NCBI GenBank assembly: GCA_051530055.1
Contig: JBMGUZ010000042.1
Location: 1 to 23,584, forward strand
DNA length: 23,584 bases
Direction: 5' to 3'
Origin: Neoechinorhynchus agilis
Taxonomy: Eukaryota > Acanthocephala
Part shown: piece by piece, positions 1 through 10,176 of the stretch
Position numbering within the stretch: the stretch's first letter is position 1
How the letters are laid out: each line of letters begins with the position of its first letter
Made by a program: the position numbers and the translations under genes
Notes under the pieces: generated by a model
Database searches by the model: none
The model's input: the letters and a program-made list of their open reading frames with translations, nothing else
What the model was told of the DNA's origin: nothing

Positions 1-3000
1 GATCGCATTTCATCATAGCAAATTAAAGGATAAAATAGCACAAAAAAGAGAATTCGCCCGACATTTCAATCGCTAAGAATTCAAGTACAAATTAAGATGA
101 GAAATCTCGATATCATCATTCGTTCAGTAGAACGAAAGTTAGATTTTTGAGAAATTCATCATCTCACCTAAAGAATTCTAAAGAATGCTCAGAAGAAAAA
201 CTTTCGTCAATAAATCCGAAGACCATCGCGAAGATCGCATTTCATCATACCAGATTAAAGGATAAAATAGCACAAAAGTTAGAAGTCGCCCGAAACTTCA
301 ATCGCTAACAACTCTATTAAAAATTAAGATCAGAAATCTCGATATCATCATTCGTTCAGTAGAACGAAAGTTAGATCTTTGAGAAATTCATCATATCATC
401 TAAAGAATTCTAAAGAATGCTCAGAAGCAAAACTTTCGTCAATAAATCCGAAGACCATCGCGAAGATCGCATTTCATCATAGCAAATTGAAGGATAAAAT
501 AGCAAAAAAAGAGAATTCGCCCGAGATTTCAACCGCTAAGAATTCCAGTACAAATTAAGATTAGAAATCTCGACATCATCATTCGTTCAGTGGAACGGAA
601 GTTAGATTTTTGAGAAATTCATCATCTCATGTAAAGAATTTCAAGGAATGTACAGAAGCAAAACTTTGGCCAATAAATCCGAAGACCATCGCGAAGATCG
701 AATTTAATCACAGCAAATTAAAGGATAAAATATCACAAAATAGAGAATTTGCCCGAGATTGCAATCGCTAAGAATTCAAGTACAAATGAAGATCAGAAAT
801 CTCGATATAATCATACGTTCAGTAGAACGAAAGTAAGATTTTTAAGAAATTCATCATCTCATCTCAAAGAATTCTAAAGAATGCTCACAAGAAAAACTTT
901 CGTCGATAAATCCGAAGACCATCGCGAAGATCGCATTCCATCATAGCAAATTAAAGGATAAAAAAGCACAAAAAGGAGAATTCGCACGACATTTCAATCG
1001 CCAAGAATTCAAGTACAAATTAAGATCATAAATCTCGATATTATCAATCGTTCACTAGATCGAAAGTTAGATTTTTGAGAAATTCATCATCTCATCCCAA
1101 ACAATTCTAAAGAATGCTCACAAGAAAAACTTTCGTCGATAAATCCGAAGACCATCGCGAAGATCGCATTTCATCATAGCATATTAAAGGATAAAAAGGC
1201 ACAAAAAGGAGAATTCGCACGACATTTCAATCGCCAAGAATTCAAGTACAAATTAAGATCAGAAATCTCGATATTATCAATCGTTCACTAGAACGAAAGT
1301 TAGATTTTTGAGAAATTACTCATCTCATCTCCAAGAATTCTAAAGAATGCTCAGAAGCAAAACTTTCGTCAATAAATCCGAAGACCATCGCGAAGATCGC
1401 ATTTCACCACTGCAAATTAAAGGATAAAATATCACAAAAGGGAGAATTAACCCGAGAATTTAATCGCTAACAACTCTACTAAAAATTAAGATCAGAAATC
1501 TCGATATCTTCATTCGTTCTGTAGAATGAAAGTTTGATTTTTGAGAAATTCATCATCTCATCTAAAGAATTCTCACAAGAAAATCGTTCGTCAATTAATC
1601 CGAAGACCATCGCGAAGATCGCATTTCATCACTGCAAATTAAAGTATAAAATATCACAAAATAGAGAATTTGCCCGAGATTTCAATCGCTAAGAATTCAA
1701 GTACAAATGAAGATCAGAAATCTCGATATAATCATTCGTTCAGTTGAACGAAAGTACGATTTTTGAGAAATTCATCATCTCAAAGAATTCTAAAGAATGA
1801 TCACAAGAAAAACTTTCGTCAATAAATCCGAAGACCATCGCGAAGATCGCATTTCATCATAGCAAATTAAAGGATAAAAAAACACAAAAAGGAGAATTCG
1901 CCCGACATTTCAATCGCAAAAAATTCAAGTACAAATTAAGGTCAGAAATCTCGATATCATCATTCGTTCAGTAGAACGAAAGTAAGATTTTTGAGAAATT
2001 ACTCATCTCATCTCCAAGAATTCTAAAGAATGCTCACAAGAAAAACTTTCGTCAATAAATCCGAAGACCATCGCGAAGATCGCATTTCATCACTGCAAAT
2101 TAAAGGATAAAATATCACAAAAATGAGAATTAACCCGAGAATTTAATCGCTAAGAATTCAAGTACGAATTAACATCAGAAATCTCGATATCATCATTCGT
2201 TCAGTAGAACGAAAGTTAGATTTTTGAAAAATTCATCATCTTATCTCAAAGAATTCTAAAGAATGCTAACAAGAAAAACTTTCGTCAATAAATCCGAAGA
2301 CCATCGCGAAGATAGCATTTCATCATAGAAAATTAAAGGATAAAAAAGCACAAAAAGAAGAATTCGCACGACATTTCAATCGCCAAGAATTCAAGTACAA
2401 ATTAAGATCATAAATCTCGATATCATCATTCGTTCACTAGAACGAAAGTTAGATTTTTGAGAAATTACTCATCTCATCTCCAAGAATTCTAAAGAATGCT
2501 CAGAAGCAAAACTTTCGTCAATAAATCCGAAGACCATCGCGAAGATCGCATTTCATCATAGCAAATTAAAGGATAAAATAGCACAAAAAAGAGAATTCGC
2601 TAGAGATTTCAATCGCTAAGAATTCAAGTACAAATTAACATCATAAATCTCGATATCATCATTCGTTCAGTAGAACGAAAGTAAGATTTTTGAGAAATTC
2701 ATCATCTCATCTCAAAGAATTCTAAAGAATGCTCACAAGAAAAACTTTCGTCAATAAATCCGAAGACCATCGCGAAGATCGCATTTCATCATAGCAAATT
2801 AAAGGATAAAAAAGCACAAAAAGAAGAATTCGCACGACATTTCAATCGCCAAGAATTCAAGTACAAATTAAGATCATAAATCTCGATATCATCATTCGTT
2901 CAGTAGAACGAAAGTTAGATTTTTGAGAAATTCATCATCTCATCTAAAAAATTCTAAAGAATGCTCAGAAGCAAAACTTTCGTCAATAAATCCGAAGACC

Positions 3001-6000
3001 ATCGCGAAGATCGCATTTCATCATAGCAAATTAAAGGATAAAATATCACAAAAAAGAGAATTTGCCCGAGATTTCAATCGCTAAGAATTCAAGTACAAAT
3101 TAAGATCAGAAATCTCGATATCATCATACGTTCAGTAGAACGAAAGTAAGATTTTTGAGAAATTCATCATCTCATCTCAAAGAATTCTAAAGAATGCTCA
3201 CAAGAAAAACTTTCGTCAATAAATCCGAAGACCATCGCGAAGATCGCATTTCATCATAGAAAATTAAAGGATAAAAAAGCACAAAAAGAAGAATTCGCAC
3301 GACATTTCAATCGCCAAGAATTCAAGTACAAATTAAGATCATAAATCTCGATATCATCATTCGTTCACTAGAACGAAAGTTAGATTTTTGAGAAATTACT
3401 CATCTCATCTCCAAGAATTCTAAAGAATGCTCAGAAGCAAAACTTTCGTCAATAAATCCGAAGACCATCGCGAAGATCGCATTTCATCACTGCAAATTAA
3501 AGGATAAAATATCACAAAAAGGAGAATTAACCCGAGAATTTAATCGCTAAGAATTCAAGTACGAATTAACATCAGAAATCTCGATATTATCATTCGTTCA
3601 GTAGAACGAAAGTTAGATTTTTGAGAAATTCATCATCTCATCCCAAAGAATTCGAAAGAATGCTCACAAGAAAAACTTTCGTCAATAAATCCGAAGACCA
3701 TCGCGAAGATCGCATTTCATCATAGCAAATTAAAGGATAAAAAAACACAAAAAGGAGAATTCGCCCGACATTTCAATCGCCAAGAATTCAAATACAAATT
3801 AAGGTCAGAAATCTCGATATCATCATTCGTTCAGTAGAACGAAAGTAAGATTTTTGAGAAATTAATCATCTCATCTCAAAGAATTCAAAAGAATGCTAAC
3901 AAGAAAAACTTTCGTCAATAAATCCGAAGACCATCGTGAAGATAGCATTTCATCATAGCAAATTAAAGGATAAAATAGCACAAAAAGAAGAATTCGCACG
4001 ACATTTCAATCGCCAAGAATTCAAGTACAAATTAAGATCAGAAATCTCGATATCATCATTCGTTCAGTAGAACGAAAGTTAGATTTTTGAGAAATTCATC
4101 ATCTCATCTAAAAAATTCTAAAGAATGCTCAGAAGCAAAACTTTCGTCAGTAAATCCGAAGACCATCGCGAAGATCGCATTTCATCATAGCAAATTAAAG
4201 GATAAAATAGCACAAAAAGAGAATTCGCTAGAGATTTCAATCGCTAAGAATTCCAGTACAAATTACCATCATAAATCTCGACATCATCATTCGTTCAGTA
4301 GAACGAAAGTAAGATTTTTGAGAAATTCATCATCTCATCTCAAAGAATTCTAAAGAATGCTCATAAGAAAAACTTTCGTCAATAAATCCGAAGACCATCG
4401 CGAAGATGGCATTTCATCCTAGGAAATTAAAGGATAAAAAAGAACAAAAAAGAGAATTCGCCCGACATTTCAATCGCCAAGAATTCAAGTACAAATTAAG
4501 ATGAGAAATCTCGATATCATCATTCGTTCAGTAGAACGGAAGTTAGATTTTTGAGAAATTCATCATCTCATGTAAAGAATTCCAAAGAATGCTCAGAAGC
4601 AAAACTTTGGTCAATAAATCCGAAGACCATCGCGAAGATCGCATTTCATCATAGCAAATTAAAGGATAAAATAGCAAAAAAAGAGAATTCGCCTGAGATT
4701 TCAATCGCTAAGAATTCCAGTACAAATTAATATCAGAAATCTCGATATCATCATTCGTTCAGTAGAACGGAAGTTAGATTTTTGAGAAATTCATCATCTC
4801 ATCAAAAGAATTCCAAAGAATGCTCAGAAGCAAAACTTTGGTCAATAAATCCGAAGACCATCGCGAAGATCGCATTTAATCATAGCAAATTAAAGGATAA
4901 AATATCACAAAATAGAGAATTCGCCCGACATTTCAATCGCCAAGAATTCAAGTACAAATTAAGATCAGAAATCTCGATATCATCATTCGTTCAGTAGAAC
5001 GAAAGTAAGATTTTTGAGAAATTAATCATCTCATCTCAAAGAATTCTAAAGAATGCTCAGAAGCAAGACTTTCTTCAGTAAATCCGAAGACCATCGCGAA
5101 GATCGCATTTCATCATAGCAAATTAAAGGATAAAATAGCAAAAAAAAGAGAATTCGCTAGAGATTTCAATCGCTAAGAATTCCAGTACAAATTACCATCA
5201 TAAATCTCGATATAATCATACGTTCAGTAGAACGAAAATAAGATTTTTGAGAAATTCATCATCTCATCTAAAGAATTCTAAAGAATGCTCAGAAGCAAAA
5301 CTTTCGTCAATAAATCCGAAGACCATCGCGAAGATCGCAACTCATCATTGCAAATTAAAGGATAAAATTGCACAAAAGGGAGAATTCGCCCGAAATTTGA
5401 ATCGCTAACAATTCAATTAAAAATTAAGATCAGAAAACTCGATATCATCATTCGTTCAGTAGAACGAAAGTCAGATTTTTGAGAAATTCATCATCTCATG
5501 TAAAGAATTCTATAGAATGCTCACAAGAAAATTGTTCGTCAATTAATCCGAAGACCATCGCGAAGATCGCATTTCATCATATAAAATTAAAGATAAAATA
5601 TCACAAAAGGGAGAATTCGTCCGAGATTTCAGTCGCCAATAATTCAATTACAAAATAAGATAAGAAATCTCGACATCATCATTCGTTCACTGGAGCGAAA
5701 GTAAGATTTTTGAGATATTCATCATCTCATGTAAAGAATTCTATAGAATGCTCACAAGAAAATTGTTCGTCAATTAATCCGAAGACCATCGCGAAGATCG
5801 CATTTCATCATATAAAATTAAAGATAAAATATCACAAAAGGGAGAATTCGTCCGAGATTTCAGTCGCCAATAATTCAATTACAAAATAAGATAAGAAATC
5901 TCGACATCATCATTCGTTCACTGGAGCGAAAGTAAGATTTTTGAGATATTCATCATCTCACCTCTAAGAATTCTAAAGAATGCTCACAAAAAATCGTTCG

Positions 6001-6055
6001 TCAATAATTGCGAACATTATCGCATTTCATGGCAAATTCAAAGATCTCATGGAGC
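1..6055. repeat. Tandem satellite array, 232-233 bp monomer
   Basis: The segment GACCATCGCGAAGATCGC recurs about every 232-233 bp (for example at 221, 453, 684, 917, 1150, 1383, 2066, 2299, 2532, 2765, 3230, 3463, 3696, 3929, 4161, 4393, 4625, 5089, 5321, 5553 and 5784). Shorter spacings of 222 and 228 occur around 1605-1833. About 25 full copies plus partial ones are present, and the array runs off the left edge. Copies differ by scattered substitutions and fall into two main subtypes (CTCACAAGAAAAA versus CTCAGAAGCAAAA). Each copy carries a short hairpin, TTCGTTC-AGTA-GAACGAA or a variant. The last degenerate copy fades out near 6012-6055. The period is not a multiple of three and no long conserved frame exists, so it is not coding. 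Confidence 0.97.
5486..5960. repeat. Identical adjacent monomers at the array edge
   Basis: The sequence at 5486-5729 reads the same as that at 5717-5960, an offset of 231 bp, with no difference seen by eye. Other neighbouring monomers differ at many positions. This points to a very recent one-unit duplication close to the right edge of the satellite, or to an assembly duplication. The pair belongs to a divergent subtype marked by AAAATTGTTCGTCAATTAAT and CACTGGAGCGAA. Confidence 0.85.
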
Positions 6056-6256
6056 GAATCGTTCTTCCGGTGTTACTATGAAATTCACCATCTTAATTTT
6101 TGAAGGTTTCCCTTACCGTTAAATTGTTTTCCATTGTTTTTATCTACTTTGTGGTGATGAGTTTTTTTACAGTAATTTTTTTAAATGTATTACGATGTTG
6201 TCGTTTTCCCCATAGTATTTTAATTCTTTTTCTTGTCGATACTTTTTCACTTGCGG

Positions 6257-6556
6257 ATGAAAAAGCAAGCAAATGCTGCGCCTGTGGGTGCATTTAAATC
6301 TCCTCTGAGGAGAGTTGATGACAAATGTTTAACTTCTGATTTGCGAAAAGAAATTGAAGACTTGGAGAAGGAGTTACTTGAACTCGGGAGTGCAAATGAT
6401 GTCGAATGCGATGAAAGTCGTCGTTATCGCGATCTTCTTCATGAATACAACGATATTAAAGACGTGGCTCAAATCCTGTTAGGTCAAATCGCATCAATTG
6501 ATCAATGTTCGATTAAGCAGGTGTCTGAACGGTTTGGCATCGGCGATAATGATTGA
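6257..6556 (+). CDS. SWI5: DNA repair protein SWI5 homologue
   Basis: Single-exon 99-aa protein. SWI5 partners SFR1 to help RAD51 or DMC1 load and exchange strands in homologous recombination, acting in the nucleus. The visible signature is the C-terminal SWI5 domain: a coiled-coil-like stretch rich in Lys and Glu (residues about 28-50), then LHEYNDIKD (about 64-72) followed by AQILLGQIA and the closing SERFGIGDND. An N-terminal KSPLRR matches the vertebrate start of the conserved part. ATG 6257 was chosen because the open frame upstream has only a TTG and a stop. The protein is short because vertebrate N-terminal extensions are absent. The Ly6-like gene starts 69 nt after its stop on the same strand, which suggests co-transcription. 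Identity is from recalled family motifs; no alignment was run. Confidence 0.9.
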   Translation: MKKQANAAPVGAFKSPLRRVDDKCLTSDLRKEIEDLEKELLELGSANDVECDESRRYRDLLHEYNDIKDVAQILLGQIASIDQCSIKQVSERFGIGDND

Positions 6557-6582
6557 GAATAGATTGTTTTTTATGTTACTTA

Positions 6583-6605
6583 TGTTTTTCTTTTATTTAT
6601 TCTAG
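6583..6605 (+). promoter_or_regulatory. 3' splice acceptor ahead of the Ly6-like start
   Basis: A pyrimidine tract (TTTTTCTTTTATTTATTCTAG) ends in AG at 6604-6605, 19 nt before the ATG at 6625, in the 69-nt gap between SWI5 and the Ly6-like gene. No first exon is obvious in so short a gap, so it may be a trans-splicing acceptor; a 5' UTR intron starting inside SWI5 is the alternative. Confidence 0.5.
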
Positions 6606-6624
6606 ATCTCGATGCAATTCTGAT

Positions 6625-7686
6625 ATGCGATGTCTACAGGCGCCCATACTTTTAATAGTCGTATTCTGTAAGTTAATGTTTTTGAAAGTGTGTTTAAAAT
6701 ATGTTTGTTTTAGTACGAACGGCAGTTCTTCTTGAATGTTATGTGTGCCGAAATCAAGAGGAAGCTTATGGAAAATGTGCGAAGACTATAAGACAATGCA
6801 CACCAAATCAAACAACTTGTATGACTCTAGTACATCACACAGGTTCATCGTATTCGTTTTCTACTTTATCTACGACTTTATAATAGTCAATCTTGAATGG
6901 ACTGAAGGAATGCAAAGACGACATTATGTGAACAAATACTGTTCTACAGAGCTCGAATGCCAAAAATGCAAGTAATCATTTTTTAGCAGTTGCGAGATAT
7001 TTTCGAATAGGATCGTTTTTAGGTCCCGGTGTATCGTTTTTCTTTAACCAATTGATTTCATTACGTTGCGAAAAAATGTATTCTTAAAATGCGAATTTAA
7101 AGTTTTCATGCTTTATAAAACTCGATCGCTCTATGTGAGTGTGTAAGCTAAAATTGTATTTTATAAAGTTAAAATCATTAAAGGAATTCAGAGGCGCGAA
7201 TTTCGAAGTGACGATAAACGTTTGGTACTCGAATTTCGCAAGTTTTGCCAGTTCGAAAATTGAGCTCTCTCGTATTTACTGAAGGCGGGCATCTCCGCAC
7301 CCAATCAAAAAGTGCATCGATATTTGTAGTTATTTCAAACGGACAGAGTACATTTGTTTGAAAAATTGTTGCTTGTTTATTATAATATCTATGAAGCAAA
7401 GGTCTTTTCTTGAAAGACTCGCGTAAGTCATCCCACGAATAATATCCCCAATTTAGATCTTTTGGCCTTCTCTAATGTTTGTAACGGCCGTGACGGCCAA
7501 CGTGACTGGGCTTGTATAGACTGCTGTCTAGGCGACAGGTGCAACTATTATGTTACGGTAAAGTTTTTTTCTTCGATTATCCATTATTTTTGTCTTCATG
7601 TTTAGTTGTCCAGAAGCTGTCAATTGAGAATGATGAGTGTGACTAAGATTTTAGCCACTCTCCTTCCGTTTGTATGTTGTAATTGA
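6625..7686 (+). CDS. Ly6/CD59-type three-finger protein, probably GPI-anchored
   Basis: Inferred exons are 6625-6667, 6714-6842, 6887-6971, 7428-7557 and 7606-7686, giving 155 aa in an unbroken frame. Introns are 46, 44, 456 and 48 nt, all GT-AG. The N-terminus is a signal peptide (MRCLQAPILLIVVF...). An LU domain follows: LECYVC near residue 22, Cys at GKC, RQC and TTC, then KYCSTELECQKC, and the diagnostic end CIDCCLGDRCN. The last exon ends in a short hydrophobic tail (ILATLLPFVCC), as in a GPI-attachment signal. Such proteins sit on the outer cell surface. The exon 3 to exon 4 junction is the least certain: the AG at 7426-7427 was chosen because it alone keeps phase, while the better-looking AG at 7456 breaks the frame. 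Exons 4-5 overlap the intron of an antisense gene. Confidence 0.75.
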
Positions 7687-7923
7687 CGCTACCTTTTTAC
7701 TGAAGAGTGAGCCGCAAACGTTGAAATTTTGCTCCGGCATATCACTAAGACATTGTACGACTAAAAAATTAGAAAGTTGCCATGTTTCACTTTCATTTGA
7801 TAGTCGTGGAATATCGAGAAGAGTTTTACGTTGAATTCTCGAAGACAATTCTTGATTATTTCTAAAAGGGAAACGACACGCGCTGCAAATTTTCTTATTC
7901 ACTCTGAAGTTTTGACTCACCAT
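7178..7923 (-). CDS. Unrecognised two-exon protein, antisense to the Ly6-like gene
   Basis: Proposed as exon 1 complement(7693-7923) and exon 2 complement(7178-7471), joined across a 221-nt GT-AG intron at phase 0, giving 174 aa. I do not recognise the product. Exon 1 has a CSAC motif near residue 14; exon 2 is rich in aromatic and charged residues (NWGYYSWDDLRESFKK, then FDWVRRCPP and NFRTGKTCEIRVP). The composition looks like real protein, and an in-frame TAG lies exactly at the inferred acceptor, which supports a splice there. It starts 49 nt from the myosin light chain ATG, head to head. Ly6 exon 5 lies wholly in its intron, and Ly6 exon 4 overlaps its exon 2 by 44 nt on the other strand. 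Further exons are possible. Confidence 0.5.
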
Positions 7924-7972
7924 CGTCGTCTATTCGTTTTCCCTTTGCTCTTCAAGATCTACGTAGCTGTAA
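7924..7972. promoter_or_regulatory. 49-nt divergent spacer between two start codons
   Basis: The ATG of the - strand gene (7923) and that of the myosin light chain (7973) are separated by 49 nt. The spacer has a pyrimidine tract on the + strand (CGTTTTCCCTTTGCTCTTC) and AG at 7965-7966, seven bases before the myosin ATG. It could act as a compact divergent promoter, or as a 3' splice or trans-splice site for the myosin transcript. Confidence 0.4.
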
Positions 7973-8500
7973 ATGTCATCTTTAAGCCCTGAACAACTTG
8001 ATACGATCAGTGAAGTATTCGCGACCTTCGACGATAAAGGAGACAACCGTATTAGTGTAACGTACTTGGGAGATGTAGTGCGCGCTCTTGGATTAAATCC
8101 GTCAAACGCTAAGATTGCTCACGTAAGTAAAGACTTTCAAAAAGATGGTCAACAGGGACCAGTTCGAATCACTCTTGAACAATTCCTTCCAATTTACGAG
8201 AATCTGTCAAAGCATGCTCAAGCTGAATTTCCCAGCAAAGATGAGTTTATAGACGGCCTTAGATCGAGTCTCTTAGTTAAATAAGCTCTTTTATAAAGAC
8301 AAAGAGATTTCGGACGTAGAGTTTTCGATCGAGAGATGAATGGCCTTATTTCAGCTGCTGAACTACGACACCTTTTGACCACCATCGGAGATAAACTCAG
8401 TGAAGAGGAATGCGAGTTACTCCTTCACGGATTCGAGGACAAGAACGGAAACGTTCATTATGAAGATTGGATTAGCGCATTGATGAATCCTTCGACCTAA
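7973..8500 (+). CDS. Myosin essential (alkali) light chain
   Basis: A two-exon gene: 7973-8267 and 8322-8500, 157 aa, close to the usual 150 or so. It binds the IQ motif of the myosin heavy-chain neck and stiffens the lever arm. It shows the EF-hand layout of the family: first hand near residues 18-30 (FDDKGDNRI), the VRALGLNPS helix, then EFIDGLR leading into [18 protein letters not shown], and a last hand [13 protein letters not shown]. Calcium-ligand spacing is degenerate, as is normal for essential light chains. The canonical intron 8268-8321 (54 nt) yields GLRSIFDRE, one residue more than the usual GLRVFDRE; an AT-AG intron 8263-8319 would give the exact family reading but is non-canonical. 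A polyadenylation signal lies 28 nt after the stop. Confidence 0.9.
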
Positions 8501-8528
8501 TCCTTGCGGAAGCATAATATTTTTCTTT

Positions 8529-8534
8529 AATAAA
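8529..8534 (+). terminator. AATAAA polyadenylation signal for myosin light chain
   Basis: AATAAA is 28 nt past the TAA stop at 8498-8500, a normal position for 3' end formation. Confidence 0.7.
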
Positions 8535-8701
8535 AATGAACTTTAGTGATATTCACGTTTATTTGAAGCTTATCAGGTTCTTTTGATTCTTTAAAGATAT
8601 GCTCAAGTCAGCGATCTTGTTTAATAAAAAGATTCATCCAACTTTAAGTTTGAAACATATGGTAAGTTCTCGTATGTAAAAAATTGAAATCGGGTATGGG
8701 A

Positions 8702-8820
8702 AGCCGTTTACTTTTTAAGTGTATTTGAAGTGATTATCTCTTACACGATTGAAGATTATTTTCATTGGGCACGCAGCCCACCGCTCTGAGTGAGGGAAGT
8801 GATTAAATCACTGAAACCCT
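8702..8820 (+). repeat. Dispersed repeat, copy a
   Basis: About 120 bp starting AGCCGTTTA and containing GATTATTTTCATTGGGCACGC. It aligns by eye, with small gaps and roughly 70% identity, to 9232-9347. The preceding AAAAATTGAAATCGGGTATGG also recurs near 9673 with changes. Function and family are not known. Confidence 0.65.
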
Positions 8821-8900
8821 GAACCACACAGTTAGAAGTTTGTAGATCCCCCACGGATCCTCAGATAACTCCCAAGGAGGCGGAATTCACAACTGAATTT

Positions 8901-9028
8901 GGAATTATTGCTTAGGTCTACACTCGGTAAATGATTATTTATTGAAGACGTTTCGAACCTCGTCGTTCCCCGGTGTAGACCTAAACAATAATTCCAATCA
9001 CATTCCTCAGTACCCCACATATCGACAT
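8901..9028. repeat. Foldback repeat copy, family shared with 22106-22270
   Basis: Arms 8901-8923 and 8973-8995 (GGAATTATTG...CTACAC and its complement) pair with one mismatch over 23 bp. The inside (CGGTAAATGATTATTTATTG, then GTTTCGAACCTCGTCG) and the right flank (CCAATCACATTCC, CACATATCGACAT) match the repeat in the DUS1L intron. This copy lacks most of the second inner arm, so it is a shortened version of the same mobile or foldback family. Confidence 0.85.
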
Positions 9029-9231
9029 TTTTATATAAGTGAATTTTCTTCAGCAGTATTTCGTCTCCCTTGCTTACAAGTCATCGGCGATAATGGATTT
9101 TGAACTCTTTGACACTGAAACAGGAAATGGGGCTAAAGTTCCCTAGACCACGTCCACACAACTACGTAATGTACCGATTATGCCGGTTTTATATCTTAGC
9201 ACAAGTGATCAATTTTTTATCTTGTCTCGAT

Positions 9232-9347
9232 AGCCGTTTAGATTTTTTCCAAGTGTTGAAGTGAATATTCCCTACACGTCTGATTATTTTAATTGGACAC
9301 ACAGTCCACCGATATGAGCCTGGGAAGCCATTGAATCACTTAAAACG
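9232..9347 (+). repeat. Dispersed repeat, copy b
   Basis: Diverged second copy of the repeat at 8702-8820: AGCCGTTTA, TTGAAGTGA, ATTATTTTAATTGGACACAC and a shared end TGAATCACTT. It abuts the terminal-inverted-repeat element that starts at 9344. Confidence 0.65.
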
Positions 9348-9616
9348 CTTACAAACTCATAACCTTATGGATCAAGGAATCTGCTCCTTCGTACTCGTTG
9401 AGATTTGTGTGAGGAACTGAAGGATGGAAAATGTTGGGGCGACGCGAGTGTTGTAAGTGTGAGCAAAAGGAGAAATTTGTGGTAGAAATTGAAGAAGAGG
9501 AAGAGAATGAAGGCGCTTTGAGTGTTTGTGAAAGATTAGAGAGAGGTGTTTTTCTAAGGGAACGAGTTCGAAGGAGCAGATTCCTTGATCCATAAGGTTA
9601 TGAGTTTGTAAGCGTT
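9344..9616. mobile_element. 273-bp element with 56-bp terminal inverted repeats
   Basis: The arms at 9344-9399 (AACGCTTACAAACTCATAAC...) and 9561-9616 pair with a single mismatch seen. The 161-bp middle is purine-rich. The near-perfect arms suggest recent origin. No clear target-site duplication was seen, so it may be a MITE-like element or simply an inverted local duplication. An open frame at 9431-9595 (54 codons, Cys-rich start then a run of five Glu) runs into the right arm; it has no recognised homology. Confidence 0.8.
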
Positions 9617-9739
9617 GATTTATTTATTTAATAATTTTTGGCACTGCAAGCTCCTACAACTTGAGCGCTGTTAAAAATTGAAATCGGATGTGGAAAAATC
9701 TCTAATTCATTATAAACTATTATTTCTATTCGTTTAAAG

Positions 9740-10176
9740 ATGGATAAAACAACCGAGGGGGAAAAGAAGTTGAAATTCAATAGACCGCAACTTGGTCCTG
9801 GTAGATCGCTCGTTGACTGGGTCAGGCTATGTTCATCGATGCAGATCAAATCCAATATTCAAAGATCAATAACAACCTCTGAATTAGCTGAGCACAATAA
9901 ATCAGACAATGCCTGGACTTGTCTGTGCGGTGAGGTTTACAACATCAGTGAGTATTTGGAGTATCATCCAGGAGGCAAAGAAGAACTTATGAAAGCTGCA
10001 GGAATCGACGCCACCAATTTGTTTAATCAGGTGCGTTTTATTGCAGTTTTGAACCATCTACGTTGGCTCTTATCTAGACTCATCGGTGGGTAAATTTCAG
10101 AAAAATACTAGCTCCTTTTCGAATTGGATATCTTCAAAGGAACGTATTCTTGGAAAGGAAATCCCAATCCCAATAG
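9740..10176 (+). CDS. Cytochrome b5-domain protein like the N-terminus of CYB5R4
   Basis: Two exons, 9740-10030 and 10078-10176, joined across a 47-nt GT-AG intron, giving 129 aa. The protein shows the CYB5R4 (Ncb5or) start: LGPGRSLVDWVRL at about residues 18-30, then a b5 fold with WTCLCGEVYNISEYLEYHPGG. The two haem-axial histidines are His76 in HPGG and His99 in THRW, 23 residues apart, the spacing expected for this family. The intron was placed because it restores THRWVNF after LFNQ. Full CYB5R4 continues with CS and FAD/NAD reductase domains; none was found in the next kilobase. The frame ends at TAG 10174-10176. It may be a stand-alone b5 protein or the stub of a truncated CYB5R4; a donor at 10144 (GTATTC) could lead to undetected exons. 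Confidence 0.75.

Noticed and set aside
4087-4997. Open frames of 71-88 codons in the satellite
   Set aside because: They begin at TTG, cross monomer borders and are not kept in neighbouring copies, so they are chance frames.
1-6055. CRISPR-like array
   Set aside because: The whole 232-bp unit is repeated with no unique spacers; it is a eukaryotic satellite.
6100-6297. Hydrophobic 65-codon frame before SWI5
   Set aside because: Starts at TTG, overlaps the SWI5 start in another frame, and its T-rich composition explains the hydrophobicity.
7397-7422. 26-nt micro-exon for the Ly6-like gene
   Set aside because: It keeps phase but needs a 34-nt intron and lies within coding sequence of the - strand gene; the acceptor at 7426-7427 explains the join more simply.
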